NCBI GenBank assembly: GCA_002367285.1
Contig: DFBF01000148.1
Location: 1-5,473, forward strand
Direction of reading: 5' to 3'
Source: Rhodobacteraceae bacterium UBA3087
Lineage (GTDB): Bacteria > Pseudomonadota > Alphaproteobacteria > Rhodobacterales > Rhodobacteraceae
Length of the DNA stretch: 5,473 bases
Shown here one piece after another: positions 1 to 5,473 of the stretch. The notes under the pieces were generated by a model. The model searched no databases and was not told the origin of the DNA. It saw nothing but the letters and a program-made list of their open reading frames with translations. The translations under genes were made by a program, and so were the position numbers. How positions within the stretch are numbered: the stretch's first letter is position 1; each line of letters starts with the position of its first letter.

Positions 1-180
1 GAGGTCGAGGGGCGCATGCGAATGCGCTTGCCGATCTCGCGACAGGATATGGCGGATATGCTGGGGGTTCAGCCCGAAACGCTGTCGCGCCTGTTGAAAC
101 GGCTTGAGGACGAAGACGGGTTGCGCTGTTCCGGGCGCACCGTCGAAATGCCGATACGCGCGGCGGTGGCTGCGGAATGA
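1..180 (+). CDS. Crp/Fnr-family transcriptional regulator, C-terminal part
   Basis: Frame 1 is open from the window edge to a TGA at 178-180, giving the last 59 residues of a protein that begins outside the window. They form the C-terminal winged helix-turn-helix of a Crp/Fnr regulator: a first helix (ISRQDMADMLGV, fragment residues 12-23), then a recognition helix PETLSRLLKRL (25-35), then a short wing. E26, S29 and R30 match the E-x-x-S-R residues with which FNR reads TTGAT half-sites, so a similar target is expected. The sensory domain is not visible, so whether it carries an Fe-S cluster (FnrL-like) or haem (DNR/NnrR-like) cannot be told. It overlaps nnrS by 4 bp and is probably cotranscribed with it, which fits a regulator of low-oxygen or NO responses. 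Family call is firm; subtype is open. Confidence 0.88.
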   Translation, partial: EVEGRMRMRLPISRQDMADMLGVQPETLSRLLKRLEDEDGLRCSGRTVEMPIRAAVAAE

Positions 181-1382
181 AGACCACGGCGGATCAGATG
201 CGCGCCTGGCGCGGGCCTGCGGTTCTGACCTTTGGGTTCCGGCCGTTTTTTCTGGGCGGGGCCATCTGGGCCGGGTTGGCCATGACATTGTGGGTCGCGA
301 TGCTGGCTGGCGTGCTGGATCTGCCGACGGCGTTTGATCCGACCTCGTGGCACGCACATGAATTCCTGTATGGATATCTGGGCGCGGCGGCGGCAGGGTT
401 TCTGTTGACGGCCGTGCCGAACTGGACCGGGCAACTGCCGGTCGTCGGCTGGCGTTTGGGCGGATTGGCTGCGTTGTGGCTGTTGGGGCGGATCGTCGTG
501 ACTTTTGGTGGTGGCTTGCCCGCCCTGATTGTTGCCCTGATTGACCTGTCCTTTTACCTGGCCCTGATCGCTGTGCTGGCGCGCGAGATCATTCGCGGCA
601 AGAACTGGCGCAATCTGGTTGTGGTGCTGATGCTGGGCGTGATGACCCTGGGCAATGCTTTGTTTCACTGGGACGGTGCGGGTGCAGGATATGGCGCAGG
701 CGGCGCCGGGCTGCGTCTGGGCCTTGGTGCCGGGATCATGATGATTGGCGTGATCGGTGGGCGCATTGTGCCGTCGTTTACGCGCAACTGGTTGGTACGG
801 CGGGGCGACGGCGTGTTGCCGGTGCCACCGATGCAACGGTTTGACAAGGCGGCGTTGCTGATGCTGGCCATGGCTTTGTTGGCCTGGGTGATCGTGCCCA
901 AGGCTTTGCCGACCGGTCTGGGGTTGCTCGTGGTTGGGGTGTTGCACCTGATCCGCCTGTCGCGCTGGGCTGGGCATCGCACCGGGGCTGAGCCGTTGGT
1001 TTGGGTGCTACATGTCGGATATTTGTTCGTGCCGCTGGGCGCATTGGCGGTGGGCGTGGCTGTGCTGTGGCCCGGCACGTCGGGCACGGCGGCGGCGCAA
1101 CACCTGTGGATGGCCGGTGGGGTCGGGCTGATGACCCTGGCTGTGATGACCCGCGCCACATTGGGCCATACAGGACAGCCGCTGACCGCCGGACGGGGTA
1201 CGGTGGGGATCTATCTGTTGCTGATCGCAGCTGTCGTTTTGCGGGTGGTGGCCGGTGGCCTTCCAGACATCGCAGGCGGATTGCATACGCTGGCGGGTCT
1301 GTCCTGGGTCGCCGCCTTTTCCACCTTTGTTGTGATCTATGGTCCGCTGCTGATGCGGCCACGTCGCGGCAGGGCAGTTTGA
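177..1382 (+). CDS. nnrS: NnrS family haem-copper membrane protein
   Basis: This 401-residue, very hydrophobic protein has the NnrS signatures in order: GFRPFFL (residues 20-26), WHAHEF (58-63), LLTAVPNWTG (76-85), GGRIVPSFTRN (194-204), LHVGYLFVPLG (278-288) and a C-terminal stretch containing H309 and LGHTGQPL (H331). About a dozen membrane segments fill the chain. Conserved histidines H59, H61, H279, H309 and H331 are candidate metal or haem ligands. NnrS of Rhodobacter sphaeroides is known as a haem- and copper-containing inner-membrane protein controlled by NnrR; in other bacteria it protects against NO-related stress, apparently by limiting iron-dinitrosyl damage. Its biochemical reaction is not settled. 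Length is normal for the family and no frame break is seen. The ATG at 177 is chosen because it overlaps the regulator's stop (ATGA) and has a GGTGG 7 bases upstream; an in-frame ATG at 198 is a weaker alternative. Confidence 0.93.
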   Translation: MKTTADQMRAWRGPAVLTFGFRPFFLGGAIWAGLAMTLWVAMLAGVLDLPTAFDPTSWHAHEFLYGYLGAAAAGFLLTAVPNWTGQLPVVGWRLGGLAALWLLGRIVVTFGGGLPALIVALIDLSFYLALIAVLAREIIRGKNWRNLVVVLMLGVMTLGNALFHWDGAGAGYGAGGAGLRLGLGAGIMMIGVIGGRIVPSFTRNWLVRRGDGVLPVPPMQRFDKAALLMLAMALLAWVIVPKALPTGLGLLVVGVLHLIRLSRWAGHRTGAEPLVWVLHVGYLFVPLGALAVGVAVLWPGTSGTAAAQHLWMAGGVGLMTLAVMTRATLGHTGQPLTAGRGTVGIYLLLIAAVVLRVVAGGLPDIAGGLHTLAGLSWVAAFSTFVVIYGPLLMRPRRGRAV

Positions 1383-1393
1383 CGCAGATCAAA
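1378..1393 (+). promoter_or_regulatory. FNR/FnrL-type binding site upstream of feoA
   Basis: The 14-mer at 1379-1392 reads TTGAC-GCAG-ATCAA, matching 9 of 10 defined positions of the FNR consensus TTGAT-N4-ATCAA; flanking T1378 and A1393 extend the dyad by one base pair. It begins inside the nnrS stop region and lies about 76 bp before the feoA start. Its centre (1385.5) is exactly 41.5 bp before A1427, the start expected from the -10 element, which is the geometry of a class II FNR-activated promoter. Inference: feoABC is switched on at low oxygen by an FNR-family protein. Which of the cell's Crp/Fnr proteins binds cannot be read here. Confidence 0.75.
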
Positions 1394-1414
1394 GAGAGGC
1401 TCTTTCTTTGTCCG

Positions 1415-1427
1415 TATAAGCCGAGTA
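1415..1427 (+). promoter_or_regulatory. Predicted -10 element and start site of the feoABC promoter
   Basis: TATAAG at 1415-1420 matches TATAAT at 5 of 6 positions and would occupy -12 to -7 if transcription starts at A1427. No good -35 hexamer sits 17 bp upstream, as expected for a class II promoter in which the FNR protein covers the -35 region. The resulting leader to the feoA ATG would be about 42 nt. Prediction from spacing only. Confidence 0.6.
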
Positions 1428-1468
1428 ATTTGGTCGGAAATCCCCGAATCCCGTGAAAAGGGTCGAAC

Positions 1469-1702
1469 ATGACGCAGAAAATGAAAGAGCTGGAAGTGGG
1501 CGATCGTGCCCAGGTTACCGGTTTCAGCGGTGGATCGCCTGCGTATCGCCGCAAACTGCTGTCCATGGGTCTGACCCTGGGGGCCGAGTTTATCGTCAAC
1601 CGCACCGCACCTTTGGGCGATCCGGTTGAAATTCGGGTTCGCGGCTATTCCCTGAGCCTGCGCAAACACGAGGCCGAAGCCCTGGATGTCTGCCGGATCT
1701 GA
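1469..1702 (+). CDS. feoA: Ferrous iron transport protein A (FeoA)
   Basis: A 77-residue cytosolic protein with the small SH3-like FeoA fold. Recognisable family motifs are RRKLLSMGLTLGAEF (about residues 28-42), APLGDPVEIRVRGY (about 47-60) and a closing SLSLRKHEAEAL. FeoA is needed together with FeoB for Fe(II) uptake in several bacteria and is thought to act on the cytoplasmic side of FeoB; its exact action is unresolved. The length is typical of a stand-alone FeoA. The start at 1469 is supported by AAGGG at 1458-1462, 6 bases upstream. It is the first gene of feoABC and ends 2 bp before feoB, so translation is probably coupled. Only one feoA copy is present here, whereas some related operons carry two. 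Confidence 0.95.
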   Translation: MTQKMKELEVGDRAQVTGFSGGSPAYRRKLLSMGLTLGAEFIVNRTAPLGDPVEIRVRGYSLSLRKHEAEALDVCRI

Positions 1703-1704
1703 CC

Positions 1705-4023
1705 ATGCCCCGCCAACAGCCTGACCTGACCATCGCAATCGCGGGCAACCCGAATTGCGGCAAGACGACCTTGTTCAACGCATTGACGGGCACCCATCAG
1801 CAGGTGGGCAACTGGCCCGGAGTGACGGTCGAACAGAAGATCGGTGATTTCACCCATAAGGGGCAAAAGATCGAACTGGTCGATCTGCCCGGTGTCTATT
1901 CCTTGTCGGTTGTGGGTGGGTCTGTTTCGCTGGACGAACGGTTGGCGCGCGATTTCATCCTGACCGAACAGCCCGACCTTGTGGTCAATGTGGTCGATGC
2001 GTCGAACCTGGAACGCAACCTGTATTTGACGGTGCAATTGCTGGAAATGGGCACGCCGCTGGTTGTGGCGCTGAACATGATGGACATCGCCAAATCGCGC
2101 CGGATTGCGATTGATGTTGGTGCGCTGTCAGTACGGCTGGGCTGCCCGGTCGTGGAAATGGTGGCGGCGGACAACCGTGGGCTCGAAGCGCTGCGCGACC
2201 AGATGGTCGATGCCGCCAAGGCGCATGTCCATACCCCCGAAGGACAGAATTTCCCCCTGGCAGTCGAGGCCGCGCTGGAGGCGCTGCGCCCTTCGATCGC
2301 CGCGTCGCTTGAGGTCGGGGACCCCCGTTGGTTGGCGATCAAACACCTTGAGGGGGATGAGCTGTGCCCGGCGATGACCGACCCCGGCGTGGTCGCCAAG
2401 GCCACCGAAATCCGCACTGCGCTCGAGGCCGAAACCGGCCTGGAAGCTGATACGCTGATCGCTTGCGGGCGGTATGATCGGGTCGGTTTGCTGGTCGCGG
2501 GCACGGTCAACAAGTTGAACGAAGTCGGGCGCACTCTGTCGGATCGGTTGGATCGGTTGATCCTGAACCGGATGCTGGGCATCCCGATTTTTCTGGCCGT
2601 CATGTATGTGATGTTCATGTTCACCATCAATATCGGTGGCGCGTTCATCGACTTTTTCGACATCCTGGCGGGCACGGTATTCGTTGATGGAACGGCGACG
2701 CTGTTGAATGGCGTGAATGCGCCCGGCTGGTTGGTAACGATCCTGGCCGATGGCGTGGGTGGTGGCATTCAGACCGTGGCCACCTTTATTCCCATCGTCG
2801 CCTGTCTGTTCCTGTTCCTGTCAATCCTGGAAGACAGCGGGTACATGGCCCGCGCCGCGTTCGTCATGGACCGTTTCATGCGGATGATCGGGTTGCCGGG
2901 CAAAAGTTTCGTGCCGCTGATTGTCGCGTTTGGCTGCAACGTGCCTGCGATCATGGCAACGCGCACGCTGGACAGCCAACGCGACCGCACGCTGACCGTG
3001 ATGATGGCGCCCTTCATGTCCTGTGGCGCGCGCCTGCCGGTCTATGCGCTGTTTGCCGCCGCGTTTTTTCCCACGGGGGGGCAGAACCTGGTGTTCGGCC
3101 TGTATCTGCTGGGGCTGCTGGCGGCGGTCAGCACCGGGCTGTTGTTGAAAGTGACCCTATTGCAGGGCAAGCCGACCCCGTTCGTGATGGAGCTTCCGCC
3201 CTATCACCGCCCAACCTTGCGCGGGCTTTCCAGCCGCACCTGGCACCGCCTGCGCGATTTTCTGGCCGAAGCAGGGCAGGTGATTGTCATCATGGTCGCC
3301 GTACTGGCCTTTCTGAATTCCTGGGGCACCGATGGCACATTCGGCAATGATGACAGCGACAATTCTGTGCTGTCAGAGATCGGTCGCACCCTGACCCCGG
3401 CCTTTGCACCAATGGGGATCGAACAGGATAACTGGCCCGCCACGGTTGGCATCTTTACCGGCATTCTGGCGAAAGAGGCCGTGGTTGGCACGCTGAACAC
3501 GCTGTATGGCGGGTTGGCGAATGAACCCGAGGGGGACGGGTTTTCCCTGTCTGCCGGGTTTGCTGAAGCCAGTGCCACGATCATCCCCAACCTGCGTGAC
3601 GCGTTGGGCATGGCGTCCGACCCGCTGGGGCTGGACGTGGGAGCGGTCGCCGACCAAGGCGCCGCCGCCGAAGAACAGGGCGTGAATGCCGCCACATTTG
3701 GTGCCATGGCTGCGCGATTTGACGGGCAGATCGGCGCGTTTTCATACCTGTTGATGATCCTGCTCTATATGCCCTGTGTTGCCGCCGTTGGCGCGATCTG
3801 GCGCGAAACCGGCTGGAAATGGGCCAGCTTTGCCAGCGCTTGGACCATGGGCCTGGCCTATGGGTCCGCTGTGATGTTTTACCAGGTGGCGACGTTTGCC
3901 CGCCACCCCGCCACGGCCAGTTGGTGGATCGGCGGTATTTTGGCGGCCTTGGCCGGGGTTGCATTGATCCTGTGGCAGATCGGTCGAAGGGCCCGCGTCA
4001 CCCCCGCACCGGAGGCCGGTTGA
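1705..4023 (+). CDS. feoB: Ferrous iron transporter FeoB (GTPase-permease)
   Basis: A full-length 772-residue FeoB, the inner-membrane channel or permease for Fe(II). The N-terminal G domain (about 1-170) shows G1 GNPNCGKT (14-21), G2 T41 within GVTVE, G3 DLPG (60-63) and G4 NMMD (124-127). G5 is expected near VAADNRG, roughly 153-159, and departs from the usual S/A-x form. A helical linker domain follows to about 275. The membrane part begins near 293 and has the family's conserved blocks: EDSGYMAR (376-383), GCNVPAIMATR (410-420), SCGARLPVY with C440, AKEAVVG (from 589) and YMPCVAA with C691. The invariant cysteines and nearby acidic residues have been proposed to line the iron path. Residues about 546-680 are the variable loop. 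Position 18 is Cys where E. coli has Ser in the P-loop; Cys also occurs elsewhere in the family. The start follows feoA by 2 bp with only a weak ribosome site, suggesting translational coupling. Confidence 0.97.
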   Translation: MPRQQPDLTIAIAGNPNCGKTTLFNALTGTHQQVGNWPGVTVEQKIGDFTHKGQKIELVDLPGVYSLSVVGGSVSLDERLARDFILTEQPDLVVNVVDASNLERNLYLTVQLLEMGTPLVVALNMMDIAKSRRIAIDVGALSVRLGCPVVEMVAADNRGLEALRDQMVDAAKAHVHTPEGQNFPLAVEAALEALRPSIAASLEVGDPRWLAIKHLEGDELCPAMTDPGVVAKATEIRTALEAETGLEADTLIACGRYDRVGLLVAGTVNKLNEVGRTLSDRLDRLILNRMLGIPIFLAVMYVMFMFTINIGGAFIDFFDILAGTVFVDGTATLLNGVNAPGWLVTILADGVGGGIQTVATFIPIVACLFLFLSILEDSGYMARAAFVMDRFMRMIGLPGKSFVPLIVAFGCNVPAIMATRTLDSQRDRTLTVMMAPFMSCGARLPVYALFAAAFFPTGGQNLVFGLYLLGLLAAVSTGLLLKVTLLQGKPTPFVMELPPYHRPTLRGLSSRTWHRLRDFLAEAGQVIVIMVAVLAFLNSWGTDGTFGNDDSDNSVLSEIGRTLTPAFAPMGIEQDNWPATVGIFTGILAKEAVVGTLNTLYGGLANEPEGDGFSLSAGFAEASATIIPNLRDALGMASDPLGLDVGAVADQGAAAEEQGVNAATFGAMAARFDGQIGAFSYLLMILLYMPCVAAVGAIWRETGWKWASFASAWTMGLAYGSAVMFYQVATFARHPATASWWIGGILAALAGVALILWQIGRRARVTPAPEAG
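4011..4015 (+). promoter_or_regulatory. Ribosome binding site that fixes the feoC start
   Basis: GGAGG lies inside the last codons of feoB, 10 bases before the ATG at 4026. The feoC frame is open far upstream within feoB, back to at least 3819, so this site plus the 2-bp gap after the feoB stop is what selects 4026 as the start. Confidence 0.65.
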
Positions 4024-4025
4024 TC

Positions 4026-4271
4026 ATGTCGTTGCTGTTGGACTTGAAAGATTGCGTCAAGGAACGGGGCACGGTCAGCCTGTTGGATTTGTCGTTCCGG
4101 TTTCGCCAATCCCCCGAAGCCCTGCGCGGAATGATGGCACATTGGGAACGCAAGGGTTTGGTGCGCCAATTGTCGGATGACGAGGCTTGCGGCAGCTGCG
4201 CCAGCGCCTCGCAATGCGGAAGCTGCACTTTGCCCGTTGCCCACGAAACATATGCCTGGGTCGGCGGCTAG
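4026..4271 (+). CDS. feoC: FeoC-like winged-helix protein with four-cysteine motif
   Basis: An 81-residue small cytosolic protein directly after feoB. Residues 1-50 fit the FeoC winged helix-turn-helix: LLLDLKDCVKERGTVSLLDL, then helices carrying SPEALRGMMAHWERKGLVRQL. A cysteine cluster follows at C55, C58, C64 and C67 (C-x2-C-x5-C-x2-C). In enterobacteria FeoC binds the FeoB N-terminal domain, protects FeoB from proteolysis, and can hold an oxygen-sensitive Fe-S cluster in its C-terminal cysteines; the cysteines here suggest a similar cluster. The spacing differs from the enterobacterial form, so this is a FeoC-like assignment supported by position and architecture. A longer reading of the frame upstream would overlap feoB by about 200 bp and has no FeoC similarity before residue 1, so the short start is preferred. 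Confidence 0.85.
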   Translation: MSLLLDLKDCVKERGTVSLLDLSFRFRQSPEALRGMMAHWERKGLVRQLSDDEACGSCASASQCGSCTLPVAHETYAWVGG

Positions 4272-4310
4272 CGCCTGTTCTCGTTGGGGTTGAGCCTGTT
4301 TTTGCTACCA

Positions 4311-4359
4311 AATATGGGGTCGGCCTTTTTACAACATCTGCCGGGATCGCCCCCATTTT
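4311..4359 (+). terminator. Possible weak terminator after feoC
   Basis: An interrupted inverted repeat lies 40 bp after the feoC stop: ATGGGG (4314-4319) pairs with CCCCAT (4351-4356), and inside it CGGC (4321-4324) pairs with GCCG (4340-4343), leaving a 15-nt loop. The downstream arm runs into TTTT at 4356-4359. The T run is short and the stem is broken, so this could equally be a structure unrelated to termination. Confidence 0.3.
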
Positions 4360-4387
4360 GTGGTGACTGTCCCTATTCCCCCTAGAA

Positions 4388-4417
4388 ATGGGTGGAAAAA
4401 GAAGGTATTGCGCCCAT
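4388..4417 (+). other. Inverted repeat in the leader of the adhesin gene
   Basis: ATGGGTG (4388-4394) can pair with CGCCCAT (4411-4417) over seven pairs, one of them G-U, with a 16-nt purine-rich loop. The same ATGGG arm could instead pair with CCCAT at 4352-4356, so two exclusive folds are possible. Function unknown; no known riboswitch class was recognised. Confidence 0.3.
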
Positions 4418-4429
4418 AGAGCAAACAAA

Positions 4430-4450
4430 GCGGCGATAAAAATAAGCCGC
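4430..4450 (+). other. Small hairpin just before the adhesin ribosome site
   Basis: GCGGC (4430-4434) and GCCGC (4446-4450) form a 5-bp GC stem around an 11-nt A-rich loop, ending 10 bases before the AGGTAGG ribosome-binding sequence. It might influence translation or transcription start, or be chance. No convincing -35/-10 pair could be placed in 4272-4475. Confidence 0.3.
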
Positions 4451-4475
4451 GTATATATTGAGGTAGGCGGTAGCT

Positions 4476-5473
4476 ATGAAGGCGATCGAGTATGTCGTCC
4501 GCGACAGCGCTGGTGTATTGCAGCGCGGGACACTTATTGAATCTGGAATTTCTGACACTGTGACGCTCGGTACCGATGGTGCCGTGTCGTTGAACATGTC
4601 CAGGGCCAACGTGCAGGAATACCTGCGCGCTGGTGAGAACCTAGAACTGTATCTGGCAGACGGTCGCAAGATCGTGTTGGAGGGCTTTTTCGCCGAAAAC
4701 GGCGTGCAGGAAAACAAACTGTATCTGAACGAGGACGGCACGCTGATCGAAGCGTCGCTGGATGCCTCGGGGCATGTGCATTTCACCGATGCCGCCGAAT
4801 GGGGCAAGTGGAGCCATCTGGACGCGCTGGTTTTTCCCGATGACGCAGTCGTTGTGGCAGACGCCGCAACGGGTGTGGTTGAAAACGAAGTCGCGACACA
4901 GGGCATTGGCCTTGTTGGCGGCCTGTTGGGCGGCGGCGCAGGGATCGGCCTTGGCCCACTGGGCGTAGGCGCAGGCCTTGTTGGCGGTCTGGTCGGCGGT
5001 GGAGGCGGCGGCATTCGTGCCACCGTGGACAATCCTGATGCGACGCTGAAAATCGGTGGCAATGACGACGCCGAAATCACCATCACCGGCACCGCCGAGC
5101 CCGGCTCGGAAGTGGTTGTGATGATCGGTGACGAAGAAGTCACCGTGATCTCGAATGATGACGGCGTTTGGACGGCCACCTTTGATGGCACCGATTTCCC
5201 GGCTGACGGCGATTATGCCGTGGCTGTGTCTGTGACAGAACCGGACGGCACCGTGGTCGACTTGACCGGGCCGATGGTTCTGATCGACACGATTGCACCG
5301 GAGCTGGACATTACCGACGGCACCGACAGTGTCGTGAACGCTGTGGCGCACGAAGATGGCGTGACCATTTCGGGCACCGGCGAAGCGGGGGCGTCGATTT
5401 CGGTTGTCATCGAAGGTGTGGAACACACGACGATGGTCACTGAAGGCGGCACCTGGAGGGTGACGTTTGACAG
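4476..5473 (+). CDS. BapA-prefix, Ig-like repeat surface/biofilm protein (5' part)
   Basis: An open frame runs from ATG 4476 off the window edge, giving 332 complete residues of a longer protein. Residues 1-135 (MKAIEYVVRDSAGVLQRG...) resemble the BapA/Bap-type prefix domain at the N terminus of very large biofilm adhesins. Residues 143-179 are glycine-rich. From about 186 bacterial Ig-like repeats begin: repeat 1 contains ITITGTAEPGSEV and DDGVWTATF and ends at the linker DTIAP (271-275); repeat 2 contains VTISGTGEAGASISV and GGTWRVTF and is cut by the edge. There is no Sec signal peptide, consistent with the type I secretion used by this group via a C-terminal signal that lies outside the window. 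The start has AGGTAGG at 4461-4467, 8 bases upstream. Expected role: surface adhesion or biofilm matrix. The gene is preceded by a 204-bp gap, so it is probably not part of the feo operon. Confidence 0.85.
   Translation, partial: MKAIEYVVRDSAGVLQRGTLIESGISDTVTLGTDGAVSLNMSRANVQEYLRAGENLELYLADGRKIVLEGFFAENGVQENKLYLNEDGTLIEASLDASGHVHFTDAAEWGKWSHLDALVFPDDAVVVADAATGVVENEVATQGIGLVGGLLGGGAGIGLGPLGVGAGLVGGLVGGGGGGIRATVDNPDATLKIGGNDDAEITITGTAEPGSEVVVMIGDEEVTVISNDDGVWTATFDGTDFPADGDYAVAVSVTEPDGTVVDLTGPMVLIDTIAPELDITDGTDSVVNAVAHEDGVTISGTGEAGASISVVIEGVEHTTMVTEGGTWRVTFD
4902..5012 (+). repeat. Glycine-rich segment with internal direct repeat
   Basis: This stretch encodes residues 143-179 of the adhesin, mostly Gly with Leu, Val and Ala. 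An 18-bp direct repeat occurs at 4908-4925 and 4974-4991, identical except for one third-position C to T change; both copies encode GLVGGL, 22 residues apart. It separates the prefix domain from the Ig-like repeats and may be a flexible linker or a membrane- or pore-spanning segment. Confidence 0.7.

Noticed and set aside
69..977. Long minus-strand open frame of about 300 codons opposite nnrS
   Set aside because: Its translation is rich in Gln, His, Arg and Pro with no recognisable fold, as expected from the reverse of a GC-rich membrane-protein gene. The + strand frame has clear NnrS motifs.
1391..1405. Hairpin AAAGAG-AGG-CTCTTT as an nnrS terminator
   Set aside because: The stem is perfect for 6 bp but AT-rich, with a 3-nt loop and no following T run. 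It overlaps the FNR box and lies within the predicted promoter, so a terminator role is unlikely.
1429..1445. A second FNR-like site (TTGGT-CGGA-AATCC) before feoA
   Set aside because: Only the left half resembles the consensus; the right half fails at most positions and the location is downstream of the predicted transcription start.
3819..4025. Upstream extension of the feoC frame into feoB
   Set aside because: The extra residues overlap feoB and resemble no FeoC. The GGAGG-ATG pair at 4011-4028 gives a normal-length FeoC.
4860..4877. Di-alanine LapG-type cleavage site in the adhesin (A130-A131, context DAATG)
   Set aside because: Its position between prefix and glycine-rich segment is suggestive, but the flanking residues do not match the TAAG-like sites known for LapG, and no LapG/LapD genes are in the window.
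4382..5191. Minus-strand open frame of about 270 codons with a proline-rich stretch
   Set aside because: The proline run is the antisense of the glycine-rich segment of the adhesin. The + strand frame has domain matches, a ribosome site and continues past the window edge.

Overview
The window is G+C-rich DNA with compact, same-strand gene packing. Its gene content (NnrS beside a Crp/Fnr regulator, a feoABC ferrous-iron operon, a BapA-type adhesin) and its protein sequences suggest an alphaproteobacterium, most likely of the Rhodobacterales/Roseobacter group. That placement rests on family resemblance, not on a marker gene. All recognised genes are on the + strand.

Layout. (1) 1-180 is the 3' end of a Crp/Fnr-family regulator carrying an E-x-x-S-R recognition helix like that of FNR. 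(2) 177-1382 is nnrS, a haem-copper membrane protein linked to nitric-oxide stress, joined to the regulator by an ATGA stop/start overlap. (3) 1383-1468 is a short gap that, with the last bases of nnrS, holds a near-perfect FNR box (TTGAC-N4-ATCAA, 1379-1392) and a correctly spaced -10 hexamer (1415-1420). (4) 1469-4271 is feoA-feoB-feoC, with only 2 bp between successive genes: a complete Fe(II) import system. (5) 4272-4475 is a 204-bp non-coding gap with several small inverted repeats, read as a possible feo terminator plus the leader of the next gene. (6) 4476 to the window edge is the start of a large, incomplete BapA-prefix surface or biofilm protein, with an N-terminal prefix domain, a glycine-rich segment and the first bacterial Ig-like repeats.

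How it fits together. Fe(II) import is useful when oxygen is low, which is also when denitrification and NO exposure occur. An FNR-type regulator, a NO-tolerance membrane protein and an FNR-box-driven feo operon therefore form a coherent low-oxygen module. The adhesin appears to be a separate transcription unit. No RNA gene, mobile element, CRISPR array or clear sign of horizontal transfer was seen. The most informative non-coding signal is the FNR-class promoter overlapping the nnrS stop codon. I see no wholly new system here.
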